From NCBI RefSeq assembly GCF_000974425.1, contig NZ_CP010429.1:1550001-1614000 (forward strand): a stretch of 64,000 nt of DNA, in the 5' to 3' direction. The translations under genes and the position numbers were made by a program. Numbering within the stretch: position 1 is the first letter of the stretch; each line of letters starts with the position of its first letter. Positions 24,222 to 32,742 of this stretch are shown here, one piece after another. The notes beneath the pieces were generated by a model, which had not been told where the DNA came from, searched no databases, and saw only the letters and a program-made list of their open reading frames with translations. The DNA is from Spirosoma radiotolerans. Its GTDB lineage: Bacteria; Bacteroidota; Bacteroidia; Cytophagales; Spirosomataceae.

Positions 24222-25610
24222 TTAAGTCAATTGAGGTTCGGGTCCTCGAAAGGGGTCTAGTTTTGTGATGAGGGGCAACTGGACGGGTTTTCCCTGCTGC
24301 GCCGATTGATAGATCGCTTCCATAATCCGATGGTCCTGTAAGCCTTCTTCGCCGGGCGTAAACGGTTGTTTGTTTTGCTGGATGCAGTCGGAGAAATGAT
24401 CCATTTCGGTTGCAAACTGATCTTTTTCCATCAGATATGTATGGTCGTTATGCTCTGCCTGCCCAACGGCGAAGGATTGTTGGAGTTGAAGTCCATTATA
24501 CGCAAAAGCATTTTCCAGATTCAGCCAACCCCGTTCAGACAGAACCCGGTACCAGCGGGATTCGTGTGCGTAGTAATCCGACGCGCAATTGGCGATAACC
24601 CCGCTCGGAAAACGCATCTGCCACGAAACCAGCTCCTCTACCTCCCGAAATAATGGATTGCCAGGCGTACTGTATTGATAGGCGAACACTTCCGTTGGCT
24701 CTTCGCCCAAAATAAACCGGGCCGTGTTGAGACAGTACAGCCCAATGTCGGGCAGCGAGCCACCGCCCGCCAATGCCCGGATGTGCCGCCAGTGATTCGG
24801 GTTGGCTTCTACCTGTGCATTATGAAGTTGCAGCATTTTGGGCGCGCCATATTGTTTTTGCCGGACCAGTTCACGAACGTATCGGTTGTTTGGTTCGTAC
24901 TGAATTCGGTACGCGACCATGAGTTTACGGCCCGCCTTGTTGCAGGCATCGATCATGGCTTGCGCTTCGGCGGAGGAGGCCGCCATAGGTTTCTCGCTCA
25001 GAATGTGTTTACCGGCCTGCGCCCCCCGAATGGTGTATTCCGCGTGCATAGCGTTCGGCAGCACGATGTAAATTACCTGCACATCGGGGTTGTCTTTGAG
25101 CTGATCGTAGGTGTCGTAGCTGTAGCAGTTCTGGGGTTTGACGCCGTACTGCTGGGCTACTTTCTGGAGCTTTTCCGGGCTGCCGCTTACCAGTGCCACC
25201 AGCTTTGACTTCCGGCTCCGGCCAAAAGCGGGAAGAATATTTTCCAGAGCCAGATGCCCCAAACCGACCACCGCGTAGCCTACGCGCGTATCGGGTGGCT
25301 GCGGGGATGGGGTAGGGGGCGACTGCCTGTCGGCATCGCCCCGTATGGGCTCCAGCTTGATGGGCTCATCGACTTTGGGCGGGATAACGGCCGGGGGCGA
25401 AACGGGCTGGATATGCGGCACCGTATCGGCCTGAGCCAAAGCAGACCGGCTATCGGGCCTCGGCGGTTCGTTGCGGCCGTAGGTTGTCAGCAGCCCGCCC
25501 GTTGCGCCGACTGCCAGTGTCCGACCCATTCGTTTAAGGAACGCCTGACGAGACTGAGACGACATGGATTCGTCAAGCATGGTTTTAACGAGCTCTGTAA
25601 AGCGGTTCAT
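24222..25610 (-). CDS. Gfo/Idh/MocA-family NAD(P)-dependent oxidoreductase, exported
   Basis: The 462-residue protein resembles periplasmic glucose-fructose oxidoreductase. An N-terminal export signal (SRQAFLKRMGRTLAVGATGG) resembles a Tat signal but has no RR pair. A Pro-rich linker of about 60 residues is followed by the Rossmann domain (VGYAVVGLGHLALENILPAF), the conserved EKPMAASSAEAQ with the substrate Lys (~190), and a C-terminal alpha/beta domain (GGGSLPDIGLYCLNTARFIL). It likely oxidises a sugar with tightly bound cofactor. Start is ATG 25610; a GTG two codons upstream is possible. Confidence 0.9.
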   Translation of the reverse strand: MNRFTELVKTMLDESMSSQSRQAFLKRMGRTLAVGATGGLLTTYGRNEPPRPDSRSALAQADTVPHIQPVSPPAVIPPKVDEPIKLEPIRGDADRQSPPTPSPQPPDTRVGYAVVGLGHLALENILPAFGRSRKSKLVALVSGSPEKLQKVAQQYGVKPQNCYSYDTYDQLKDNPDVQVIYIVLPNAMHAEYTIRGAQAGKHILSEKPMAASSAEAQAMIDACNKAGRKLMVAYRIQYEPNNRYVRELVRQKQYGAPKMLQLHNAQVEANPNHWRHIRALAGGGSLPDIGLYCLNTARFILGEEPTEVFAYQYSTPGNPLFREVEELVSWQMRFPSGVIANCASDYYAHESRWYRVLSERGWLNLENAFAYNGLQLQQSFAVGQAEHNDHTYLMEKDQFATEMDHFSDCIQQNKQPFTPGEEGLQDHRIMEAIYQSAQQGKPVQLPLITKLDPFRGPEPQLT

Positions 25611-25901
25611 AGGCACAGTTGAGTTGAGTGTTATCGGCCAATAAACCCCTGATCTAGCGGATAGTTAATTCCTATATGAAAAAGTGAGCCTAGTTACCTG
25701 TCTGGGAAGCAGGGCTACAAAAGTCCCCCGCCACGGCAGAGCGTATTTCCGGCCCTGATGCCATCGACTCCTGCGCGCCAGTTCCTCACTTTATGCCCGG
25801 TTCTGGCCATTGAATCGATTTTTTGTGATGAATGGATAACCCTCATCGGGCAAATTGGTACTGTAAAGCAAGTCAACGTTTTACAATAACTTACATGACT
25901 T
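25611..25901. other. Intergenic region between divergent genes
   Basis: About 290 nt between the oxidoreductase and the T9SS cargo gene. No credible gene, hairpin or exact promoter box was identified. Confidence 0.5.
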
Positions 25902-27899
25902 ATGATCAATCAATACGGGCTGATAAAATACCATTGGTGGATGACGCTGGTAGGGGTAATATGTATTACAACAAGCCTTAGTGCGCAATCCGTGCAGCCT
26001 CCGCTGATTCAATGGCAACGGGCAATTGAAAACGGAAACCTGACGACGACCTCCAGCATACGGGCCGCCAAGGCGCAGCGTGGTGGGGGGTATGGCATCT
26101 TGTCTGGTCGCAATCTGGTACTGCTTTCGGCGAAGGGCGAGGTAACCTGGAACAAGGAGATTCCTGGTTCCTACGCGGATAGCACCACCGCTCGAATTGC
26201 CTTCCAGGAAGCCATTTCACTAACCCCCACCCCCGATGGCGGCTTTGCTGTGCTGGCCCTGGATGCGCAAAAACGGTATTATGTCGCGAAGTTGGATTCG
26301 GCTGGGGGCCAGGTCTGGACCCGAACCGTAGAACGCCCGGAAGCCGGCTCTCCGGCCCAACTGACTCAGAATGTTCTGTCCAATAAACCCGACGGTAGCC
26401 TGATGCTTGTAGGCTCTTTTACCGACAGATTATCGTATTTGACGATTACTGAGCTCAGTTCGGAAGGCTACATTACGGGCCGATGGCGCATCAAATTTCA
26501 GGTTTCGGCGCAATCCGCCACGCCCCTCATTAATCGGGTTTTGCCCTTACCCAACCAAGGCTATCTGCTGGTCGGTCGTGCTGCTGGAAGTGCATTGGCC
26601 GAGAGCCAGGGGAGCGCGCTGCAACTGAACGCCCAGTATGCGTTGACCTGGCAGAAGCAATACCCTACCCTGCGGGATATCCAGGATGTCGTCATGAACG
26701 CAGGAACCGAGGGAACATACACCGCCGTTGGGGCGGGCCCAGGGAACAACGGACAGGCCATGACCATTGCGCCCAACAAAGCAGGTGATGGAAACGTATT
26801 GGCTTCTATACCGGGTGTCGTATCCATCATTTCACTCGTTTACGATGGAGCCGGAAACCTGACCGTGCTCGATGCCGCACCGAGCACTAACGGGGATTTT
26901 CGCTTATCCAGCGGACGCTTGCCAGCTACATTCCGATGGACAAAAAGTTTTGGTGGGTCAGGGACCGACAAACCGACGGCTTTGCTGGCTACCGACGATG
27001 GCGGCTACCTCGCCGTTGGCACCACGACGTCAACGGATGGCGACATCAAGGATAAATCCACAAAAGCAATCGCTACCTGGGTGCTTAAATTGGGCAATTC
27101 GCCCCAGGTAACAACGTTGCGGTTGTTACCGCCGGTTTATGACTGCCAAACGGGCCTGATACGTTTCCACACCAGCGGGGGCGATGGCTCACCTGTTCGC
27201 TTCAGTGCCACAGGCGTTGCACTGAATTCGCCTGCCGATAGTGTTGGCACGGTGGAGCAGGCATTTCGAACGGATTCGAGTGGCATCAATATCCTGGCGA
27301 GCCAGCATGAACAAACGGTCAGCTATAGCTTCAACGTAGGAAACGTCTGCCGTACCGATACCGCCGGATCTGCCCCTTCTGACTCGCTTAGGCTGATTGC
27401 TCCCACGTATAATTGCGAAACGGGTCTGCTCACCTTTCACACCGCCGGAGGAGACAGTTCCCAGGTTGAGTATGCCGCTGAAGGGATTACTGGCTGGACA
27501 ACCAGTCCTACGCAAGTCGTTCCGCCCGAGTTGCGCACAATGAAGATCATCCTGATGGCCCGTCAGCGCGGGAAAGTAGTCACGTACGCTTTTGACAGTA
27601 AAGCGGAATGCGGCCGGGCGCGGCTCGCGGCCAGCGAAGAAGCCTCCGGCCTGACGATTGGGTTAAGGGGTAATCCCGTTTATGACGCCGTGACGGTGGA
27701 TATAAAGGGGGCGCAGGATCAGTCATTGCTGATTCGGCTGGTCGATGGTCGCGGGCGGCTGGTGGAACAACGGACGGTTGAGCAGGCCGGTGGACATGAG
27801 CAACAAACCTTCGACCTTCGCCAACAGCCAGCCGGTGCACTGCTCCTGTCTGTGGCCGGTGGTCAGCAGGTGCAGACCGTGAAAGTGATCAAGCAGTAA
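25902..27899 (+). CDS. Secreted beta-propeller-like protein with T9SS C-terminal sorting domain
   Basis: The 665-residue protein begins with a signal peptide (WWMTLVGVICITTSLSAQS). Residues ~40-385 contain repeated blades with GGGYGILSGRNLVLLS, DGGFAVLALDAQKRYYVAKL and DGGYLAVGTTTSTDGD motifs, as in Kelch/PQQ-like cell-surface proteins of Cytophagales. Two ~80-residue repeats follow (LLPPVYDCQTGLIRFHTSGG and LIAPTYNCETGLLTFHTAGG). The last ~85 residues (RGNPVYDAVTVDIKG to VQTVKVIKQ) are a type A T9SS sorting domain. It should be exported and attached at the surface. Ligand unknown. Confidence 0.87.
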   Translation: MINQYGLIKYHWWMTLVGVICITTSLSAQSVQPPLIQWQRAIENGNLTTTSSIRAAKAQRGGGYGILSGRNLVLLSAKGEVTWNKEIPGSYADSTTARIAFQEAISLTPTPDGGFAVLALDAQKRYYVAKLDSAGGQVWTRTVERPEAGSPAQLTQNVLSNKPDGSLMLVGSFTDRLSYLTITELSSEGYITGRWRIKFQVSAQSATPLINRVLPLPNQGYLLVGRAAGSALAESQGSALQLNAQYALTWQKQYPTLRDIQDVVMNAGTEGTYTAVGAGPGNNGQAMTIAPNKAGDGNVLASIPGVVSIISLVYDGAGNLTVLDAAPSTNGDFRLSSGRLPATFRWTKSFGGSGTDKPTALLATDDGGYLAVGTTTSTDGDIKDKSTKAIATWVLKLGNSPQVTTLRLLPPVYDCQTGLIRFHTSGGDGSPVRFSATGVALNSPADSVGTVEQAFRTDSSGINILASQHEQTVSYSFNVGNVCRTDTAGSAPSDSLRLIAPTYNCETGLLTFHTAGGDSSQVEYAAEGITGWTTSPTQVVPPELRTMKIILMARQRGKVVTYAFDSKAECGRARLAASEEASGLTIGLRGNPVYDAVTVDIKGAQDQSLLIRLVDGRGRLVEQRTVEQAGGHEQQTFDLRQQPAGALLLSVAGGQQVQTVKVIKQ

Positions 27900-27929
27900 C
27901 GCCTTCTACGTTAATTTTTCAATATTTCA

Positions 27930-27987
27930 CAAATGGCAGCCTGAGCCGCCTTGTCGATCTGGACAAGGCGGCTCAGGCTGCCATTTG
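27930..27987. terminator. Bidirectional terminator hairpin
   Basis: Perfect 26-bp stem (27930-27955 and 27962-27987) with a 6-nt loop, between the convergent T9SS cargo and TonB receptor genes. No long T tract; the stem length is unusual. Confidence 0.8.
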
Positions 27988-28064
27988 CCTGGTAACAATC
28001 GGTGTATAAGCCGTCGAAGCGTTTTTGAAGGAAAATAATTGTCCTGATGTAGGAGCGAGTTAGC

Positions 28065-30866
28065 TTAGAAACTTGCCGACAAATTCAGGAAATAATAACC
28101 TCCGTTGAAGCCAAACTGCGTTGCATTGCGGCCATAAATGAACCGTCCGAATGACGAGTTATCCAATACGGCCGACCCGTACCGCTCTGGTGTTGGGGCA
28201 TTGACGACCCGTAACGGATCGGGGTAGACATTGAGCAGATTATTGGCACCCAGGGTCAAATTCAGGTTTTTTAGAACGCGATAAGAAACGTTCAGGTCGG
28301 TAACGAAACGCGGATTGAAGGTCTCATCCAGGGCTGGGTTGATCGGGTCGTAAGATTCGACGGTGCCAAAGCGGGAGATCCGTAGCACTGCCCCAAACTT
28401 GCGCAGTCGGTAGTTGAATGTCAACTGAATTTTGCTTCGCGGCTGGGCCGACGTTAGCCGCGCGCTGTCCTGCCGATTGAACAGAAAGTTTCCCAGCGTA
28501 GCATCGGTGGGGAGGTTGGCCGGACGCTGAATCTCGCCGATCAGCTTGGTCTGGTTGAAATTGGCCGCCAGGGTTATATCCAGCGTACCCGTATTGAGCC
28601 GGGGATTCGTCGCCAGCACAAGGTCGATACCCTGTGTTTGTGTGTTGACGGCGTTGGCGAAAAATTGGGCGCTGTTCACATCCGTTTGCCCGGCCCCGTT
28701 CAGAATATTGGCCACAATCAAGCCCGCTCCACTTGTGCCCCGCGAAAACTGGTTGCTGTAAATAATCCGATTGTTGATCCGAATCCGGTAGGCATCGATC
28801 GTCAGGCTGACATTGGTAAGCGGACGGGATGTGACACCGATACTAAAGTTAAGGGACCGCTCAGCCCCCAGTGGCGGCACACCAAAGGCCTGCGCAATAG
28901 GGCTGTCGTTGCGAAAAGTACCAGTTTGCCGTGGCTCCAGCCCTTGGCCGGTTGAGACGAAAACGGTGCTGATGGCGCTAAAATAACGCTGGTGCAGCGA
29001 AGGCGCCCGGAAGCCATTGCTCACCGATCCACGTAAGGAAAACGCTTCGCTAAACCGATACCGGGCGGCTAACTTACCGGCCAGGTTTCCGCCAAAATCA
29101 GTGTAATATTCATAGCGCCCGGCCGCATTGAGCAGGAGCCGGTCAGTCACATCCGATTCCAGATCGACGTAGGCACCGTACACATTTCGGCGGGCATTCA
29201 CAGCATTAGAAGGCTGATAGCCGGGAAAAACCTGCGCCCCGCCAACCTGGCCCGACTGCGGGCTAAAGTTCAGATACGAAGCCGCTTCGCCGGGTCTGAT
29301 CCGGTACTGGTCATTGCGGTACGTTAATCCGGCCGCTACGTTGAACGAGCTCAGGTTCAGTTGCTTGCCGAAATCTTTGGCCGCTCCCAGGTCGGTGGTA
29401 TTCTGGTAAAAGGAAAGTGTACCGGCGTAAAAAGAAGTCGGGTTATTGAGGACGCCGAGGTAAGCCAGCGAGGCATTGTTGGAGTTGGTGACATCGAAGC
29501 GGAATGAGTTGCCGCCATACACGTTGCTAATATCCCAGCGCCAGCCTTTCGTTTCGCCATTGACACCCATCAGCAGCGACTGATCGTTGATACTGGATTG
29601 AATGTTGGGCAAGAAGCCGTTTGGGTATAAGGCCGTTATGACCTGCGTTGTCTGGTAGGGATATCGATAAAAACCAGCCGCCAGCCCCCGACGGTAATTC
29701 AGGCCGCCTGTGGCGTAGAAGCTGGCCGACGTTCCCTGAATCGGCACTCGGGCGTTCAGAAAGAATCCCGCATTCTGAACCCGGGCATTCCCAACCTGTA
29801 AGTTGTTCGACACGTCGAAACCGTTCTGGCGAATCAGCGCCTGATCCTGCTGATACAGCGCCTGCCGCCGGGCTACGTAGGCCGCAACCGATTCACCCGT
29901 TTGTTGCGATGCGTTCCAGTTTACGTAGACTGGCCCCGTGTAGTCGCCTGCTCTGTTGGTGGCACCCCGGTGGCGAAACTCGCCCGTAAGGCTTAAGAAG
30001 CCCTTGTCGCCGAGTTTAAAGCCGTGGTTGATACCAACCTGGGCCACCTGTCCATCGCCTTTATATTGTTGTCCAACCTGGGCATTAACGGTCGTACCGG
30101 GCTGTTCTTTCAGTTGAAGGTTAATAACCCCCGCAATGGCATCGGAACCATACTGCGACGAAGCGCCATCCCGTAACACCTCAATTCGCGAAATGGCCGA
30201 CGAGGGAATGGCGTTGAGATCTGTGCCGACTGAGCCGCGCCCAACGGTGCCATTCAGGTTGATCAAGGCCTGATTATGCCGCCGTTTGCCGTTGAGCAAG
30301 ACCAGCACCTGATCGGGGCCAAGGCCGCGCAGGGTGGCCGGGTCAACGTGATCGGTGCCATCCGACACGGTTTGTCGGGATGAGTTAAACGACGGAGCCA
30401 CAAACGTTAGCTGCTGCGTCAGGTCCACCTGACCCGTAGCCACCAGATCGCGCGACTGAATGACATCGACAGGGGCAACCGTTTGGGTACTGGATCGGGC
30501 CTGCGTTGATCGCGAGCCAACAACGACGACCTCATTCAAACTGGCCAGGCTCTCCACCAGCCGTATATCAGCGGTGGCATCGGTCCCCGCTGCCACCTGA
30601 ACCGGAATCGTTTGGGTCGTGTAGCCAACAAAACTAACACGCAGGGTGTACGGGCCTGGACTAAGGGGAAGTGAGTAGGCCCCATTGGCATCGGTGATGG
30701 CACCCGTGTTCTGGCCAGTTACCAGAATGGAGACGCCGGGCAGGTTCGCCCCCGTAGTGGCGTCCGTTACCCGGCCCCGAACTGTCTGTGCCAGCGTGAT
30801 TGTTGTGGCGAATAGCCACAGAAAAGGGATCCAGAAAACGTGTTGACGTCGGTATAGATTGTGCAT
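28065..30866 (-). CDS. TonB-dependent outer-membrane receptor
   Basis: The 933-residue protein has a signal peptide (FWIPFLWLFATTITLAQ), a carboxypeptidase-regulatory-like beta domain (residues ~28-110, VRGRVTDATTGANLPGVSIL), a plug domain (~135-245, with RGLGPDQVLVLLNGKRRH and EVLRDGASSQYGSDAIAGVI), and a 22-strand barrel ending NGGYYFLNLSASF with C-terminal Phe. It imports a siderophore, vitamin or glycan fragment using TonB energy. No SusD-like lipoprotein gene accompanies it, so a polysaccharide utilisation locus is unlikely. The substrate cannot be named. Confidence 0.95.
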   Translation of the reverse strand: MHNLYRRQHVFWIPFLWLFATTITLAQTVRGRVTDATTGANLPGVSILVTGQNTGAITDANGAYSLPLSPGPYTLRVSFVGYTTQTIPVQVAAGTDATADIRLVESLASLNEVVVVGSRSTQARSSTQTVAPVDVIQSRDLVATGQVDLTQQLTFVAPSFNSSRQTVSDGTDHVDPATLRGLGPDQVLVLLNGKRRHNQALINLNGTVGRGSVGTDLNAIPSSAISRIEVLRDGASSQYGSDAIAGVINLQLKEQPGTTVNAQVGQQYKGDGQVAQVGINHGFKLGDKGFLSLTGEFRHRGATNRAGDYTGPVYVNWNASQQTGESVAAYVARRQALYQQDQALIRQNGFDVSNNLQVGNARVQNAGFFLNARVPIQGTSASFYATGGLNYRRGLAAGFYRYPYQTTQVITALYPNGFLPNIQSSINDQSLLMGVNGETKGWRWDISNVYGGNSFRFDVTNSNNASLAYLGVLNNPTSFYAGTLSFYQNTTDLGAAKDFGKQLNLSSFNVAAGLTYRNDQYRIRPGEAASYLNFSPQSGQVGGAQVFPGYQPSNAVNARRNVYGAYVDLESDVTDRLLLNAAGRYEYYTDFGGNLAGKLAARYRFSEAFSLRGSVSNGFRAPSLHQRYFSAISTVFVSTGQGLEPRQTGTFRNDSPIAQAFGVPPLGAERSLNFSIGVTSRPLTNVSLTIDAYRIRINNRIIYSNQFSRGTSGAGLIVANILNGAGQTDVNSAQFFANAVNTQTQGIDLVLATNPRLNTGTLDITLAANFNQTKLIGEIQRPANLPTDATLGNFLFNRQDSARLTSAQPRSKIQLTFNYRLRKFGAVLRISRFGTVESYDPINPALDETFNPRFVTDLNVSYRVLKNLNLTLGANNLLNVYPDPLRVVNAPTPERYGSAVLDNSSFGRFIYGRNATQFGFNGGYYFLNLSASF

Positions 30867-31034
30867 AGTGGATCACCCAGGGCAGCGTTTCTGCCTCGCG
30901 GGGTGCGCCCTACTAACCAACTGGTTATGGCATACGGTCGTGGAAATGGAACAGGAAATGAGGAAACGGGTCTATTGCGGAAAACACACAATGAAGTTTA
31001 CCGACTCTCATTGGTGAAGCAGCCCGTTCCCTAA

Positions 31035-31073
31035 CCATACGGTAACCGGACCAAACGATTTGTACCATACGGT
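31035..31073. promoter_or_regulatory. Repeated CCATACGGT boxes between divergent genes
   Basis: CCATACGGT occurs at 31035-31043 and 31065-31073, 30 bp apart, and CATACGGT again at 30931-30938. ACCATACGGT is nearly self-complementary. They lie between the TonB receptor and SDR genes and could be regulator sites; this is inference from repetition only. Confidence 0.35.
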
Positions 31074-31116
31074 GTATAGTCATTCGTATTGTCAACAGTT
31101 TAACCTCCGGTAAATC

Positions 31117-32019
31117 ATGAATCCAACGACCACAGATAGCTCGTCTACTCAACAGGATCCGCTAACAAAGTACCCTCAGCCGCCCTATTCCGATCAGAAA
31201 CAACCTGCACCAGGGACCGAGAGCGACATGCAGCCCAAGGCCGACCACGGTGAAACGTCGTACCGGGGTTCGGGTAAGATGGCGGGGCGTAAAGCGCTCA
31301 TTACGGGTGGCGATTCCGGCATTGGCCGGGCAGTAGCCATTGCCTTTGCCCGCGAAGGTGCCGACGTACTGATTGCGTATCTGAATGAAGACGAAGATGC
31401 CCGCGAAACAGCTCGCTATGTAGAAGAAGCTGGCCGTAAAGCGGTACTGGTGCCCGGCGATATTCAGGATGAAAATCATTGTAAACAGCTCATTCAGCGT
31501 GCCGTATCCGAGTTAGGCGGACTCGATGTGCTGGTGAACAATGCTGCCTATCAAATGGCCCACGAGTCGTTGCAGGAGATTTCGACGGAAGAACTCGACC
31601 GGACATTCCGGACCAATATCTTCGCGATGTTTCACCTGTGCAAAGCGGCCGAAGAGCACCTTAAGCCGGGTAGCACGGTGGTGAATACCACGTCGGTCAA
31701 TGCTTATAAGCCCAGCCCTCAACTGCTGGCCTATGCCGCCACCAAAGCCGCCATTCAGAACTTTACCGCCAACTTGGGGCAGGTCTGGGCCGAAAAAGGC
31801 ATCCGGGTTAACTGCGTAGCGCCGGGGCCCATCTGGACTCCGCTCATTCCATCGACCATGCCTCCCGAAAAAGTGCAAAACTTTGGACAGGATGTGCCCC
31901 TGAAACGGGCAGGCCAACCCGCTGAGCTGGCGCCGATCTATGTGTTGCTGGCGTCCGATGATTCGAGTTACATGACGGGTAGCACGGTGCAGGTAACGGG
32001 CGGCTCGCCAACGATTTAG
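31117..32019 (+). CDS. Short-chain dehydrogenase/reductase, general-stress type
   Basis: The 300-residue SDR has a ~45-residue Pro/Gln-rich N-terminal extension (TKYPQPPYSDQKQPAPGTES), the hallmark of the YhdF/YdaD/GSP39-like subgroup. The Rossmann site is KALITGGDSGIGRAVAIAFA (~57-76), the NNAAYQ motif lies at ~145, and the catalytic triad is Ser in NTTSVNAYKP with YAATKAA (Tyr and Lys, ~208-212). It reduces or oxidises a small alcohol or aldehyde. Next comes a hypothetical gene on the same strand after 75 nt. Confidence 0.93.
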   Translation: MNPTTTDSSSTQQDPLTKYPQPPYSDQKQPAPGTESDMQPKADHGETSYRGSGKMAGRKALITGGDSGIGRAVAIAFAREGADVLIAYLNEDEDARETARYVEEAGRKAVLVPGDIQDENHCKQLIQRAVSELGGLDVLVNNAAYQMAHESLQEISTEELDRTFRTNIFAMFHLCKAAEEHLKPGSTVVNTTSVNAYKPSPQLLAYAATKAAIQNFTANLGQVWAEKGIRVNCVAPGPIWTPLIPSTMPPEKVQNFGQDVPLKRAGQPAELAPIYVLLASDDSSYMTGSTVQVTGGSPTI

Positions 32020-32038
32020 CGATGAAATGACTTTTTGT

Positions 32039-32061
32039 CGGAAGCCGTAACGCGGTTTCCG
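32039..32061 (+). terminator. Weak hairpin after the SDR gene
   Basis: Stem CGGAAGCCG / CGGTTTCCG with one wobble pair and a 5-nt loop, 19 nt after the SDR stop. No T tract directly after it; it may only partly end transcription before the next gene. Confidence 0.4.
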
Positions 32062-32094
32062 GCAAAAAGACTCCTTCTTATTTTTATTAAACGT

Positions 32095-32703
32095 ATGGCA
32101 CAAAAAAATATCACCGAGCAGGTTCAGCACGAAGCTAAAGTTGTTCAGGGCGAGGAAACAAAAGACAAAGTCTACGCCAGTGAACACACATTTCCGGATC
32201 CGGTCAGCGCACAGGAAGCTTTTGGCCGCTCTGTTGAGAAACTGCTGAACGTAAATGGGTGGTCAGGCCTGTCGATGTTTACCGCTGATTTCGTTTTGCA
32301 CGATCAGGCGGGTAAGCCCAGAGAAGGTGGCTCCCCTCAGGTAGGCGATTACATTCAGATTATACTGCCCGGACCAATGCCCGAAAACTGGGTGCAGGTT
32401 GTTGATACGGCCACTGATGAGAATCGGGTCGAGTTTACGGTTCAGCCCGGTAAAGATCCCCGCAACAAGCAGTCGGACGAAGTAGAACACTTTTTTCATG
32501 CAGAGGCCAGTAGTACATTTCGGGTCGAGTTGGTGGGTAATACCATCACCGCGTCGGAAATCGGGAAGCATGAAGGCATCAACAATGAGGGGCCTGAAGC
32601 CGGAAATCGTGCCCTGATTAATACGGTGATTGCCGAAGGTGGCTGGCTGTTTTACCAAAAATTTCAGTGGAAATTATTGACGGATTATCTAGTGCATTTG
32701 TAA
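32095..32703 (+). CDS. Hypothetical cytoplasmic protein
   Basis: This 202-residue soluble, acidic protein has no signal peptide. I do not recognise a family. Visible segments include YASEHTFPDPVSAQEAFGRS, a proline-rich GDYIQIILPGPMPENWVQVV, and DEVEHFFHAEASSTFRVELV. The alternating polar and hydrophobic strands suggest a compact beta-rich domain such as a START or SRPBCC-like ligand-binding fold, a guess from pattern alone. The ATG at 32095 is used, since upstream in-frame codons overlap the preceding hairpin. It could be co-transcribed with the SDR and the MFS gene 39 nt downstream. Confidence 0.8.
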   Translation: MAQKNITEQVQHEAKVVQGEETKDKVYASEHTFPDPVSAQEAFGRSVEKLLNVNGWSGLSMFTADFVLHDQAGKPREGGSPQVGDYIQIILPGPMPENWVQVVDTATDENRVEFTVQPGKDPRNKQSDEVEHFFHAEASSTFRVELVGNTITASEIGKHEGINNEGPEAGNRALINTVIAEGGWLFYQKFQWKLLTDYLVHL

Positions 32704-32742
32704 TTGTTTTGATTGTCAAAACCGGTTACAGAATTGATCGCT

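Noticed and set aside
28065..30866. Polysaccharide utilisation locus (SusC/SusD)
   Set aside because: No SusD-like lipoprotein, glycosidase or anti-sigma factor gene accompanies the receptor.
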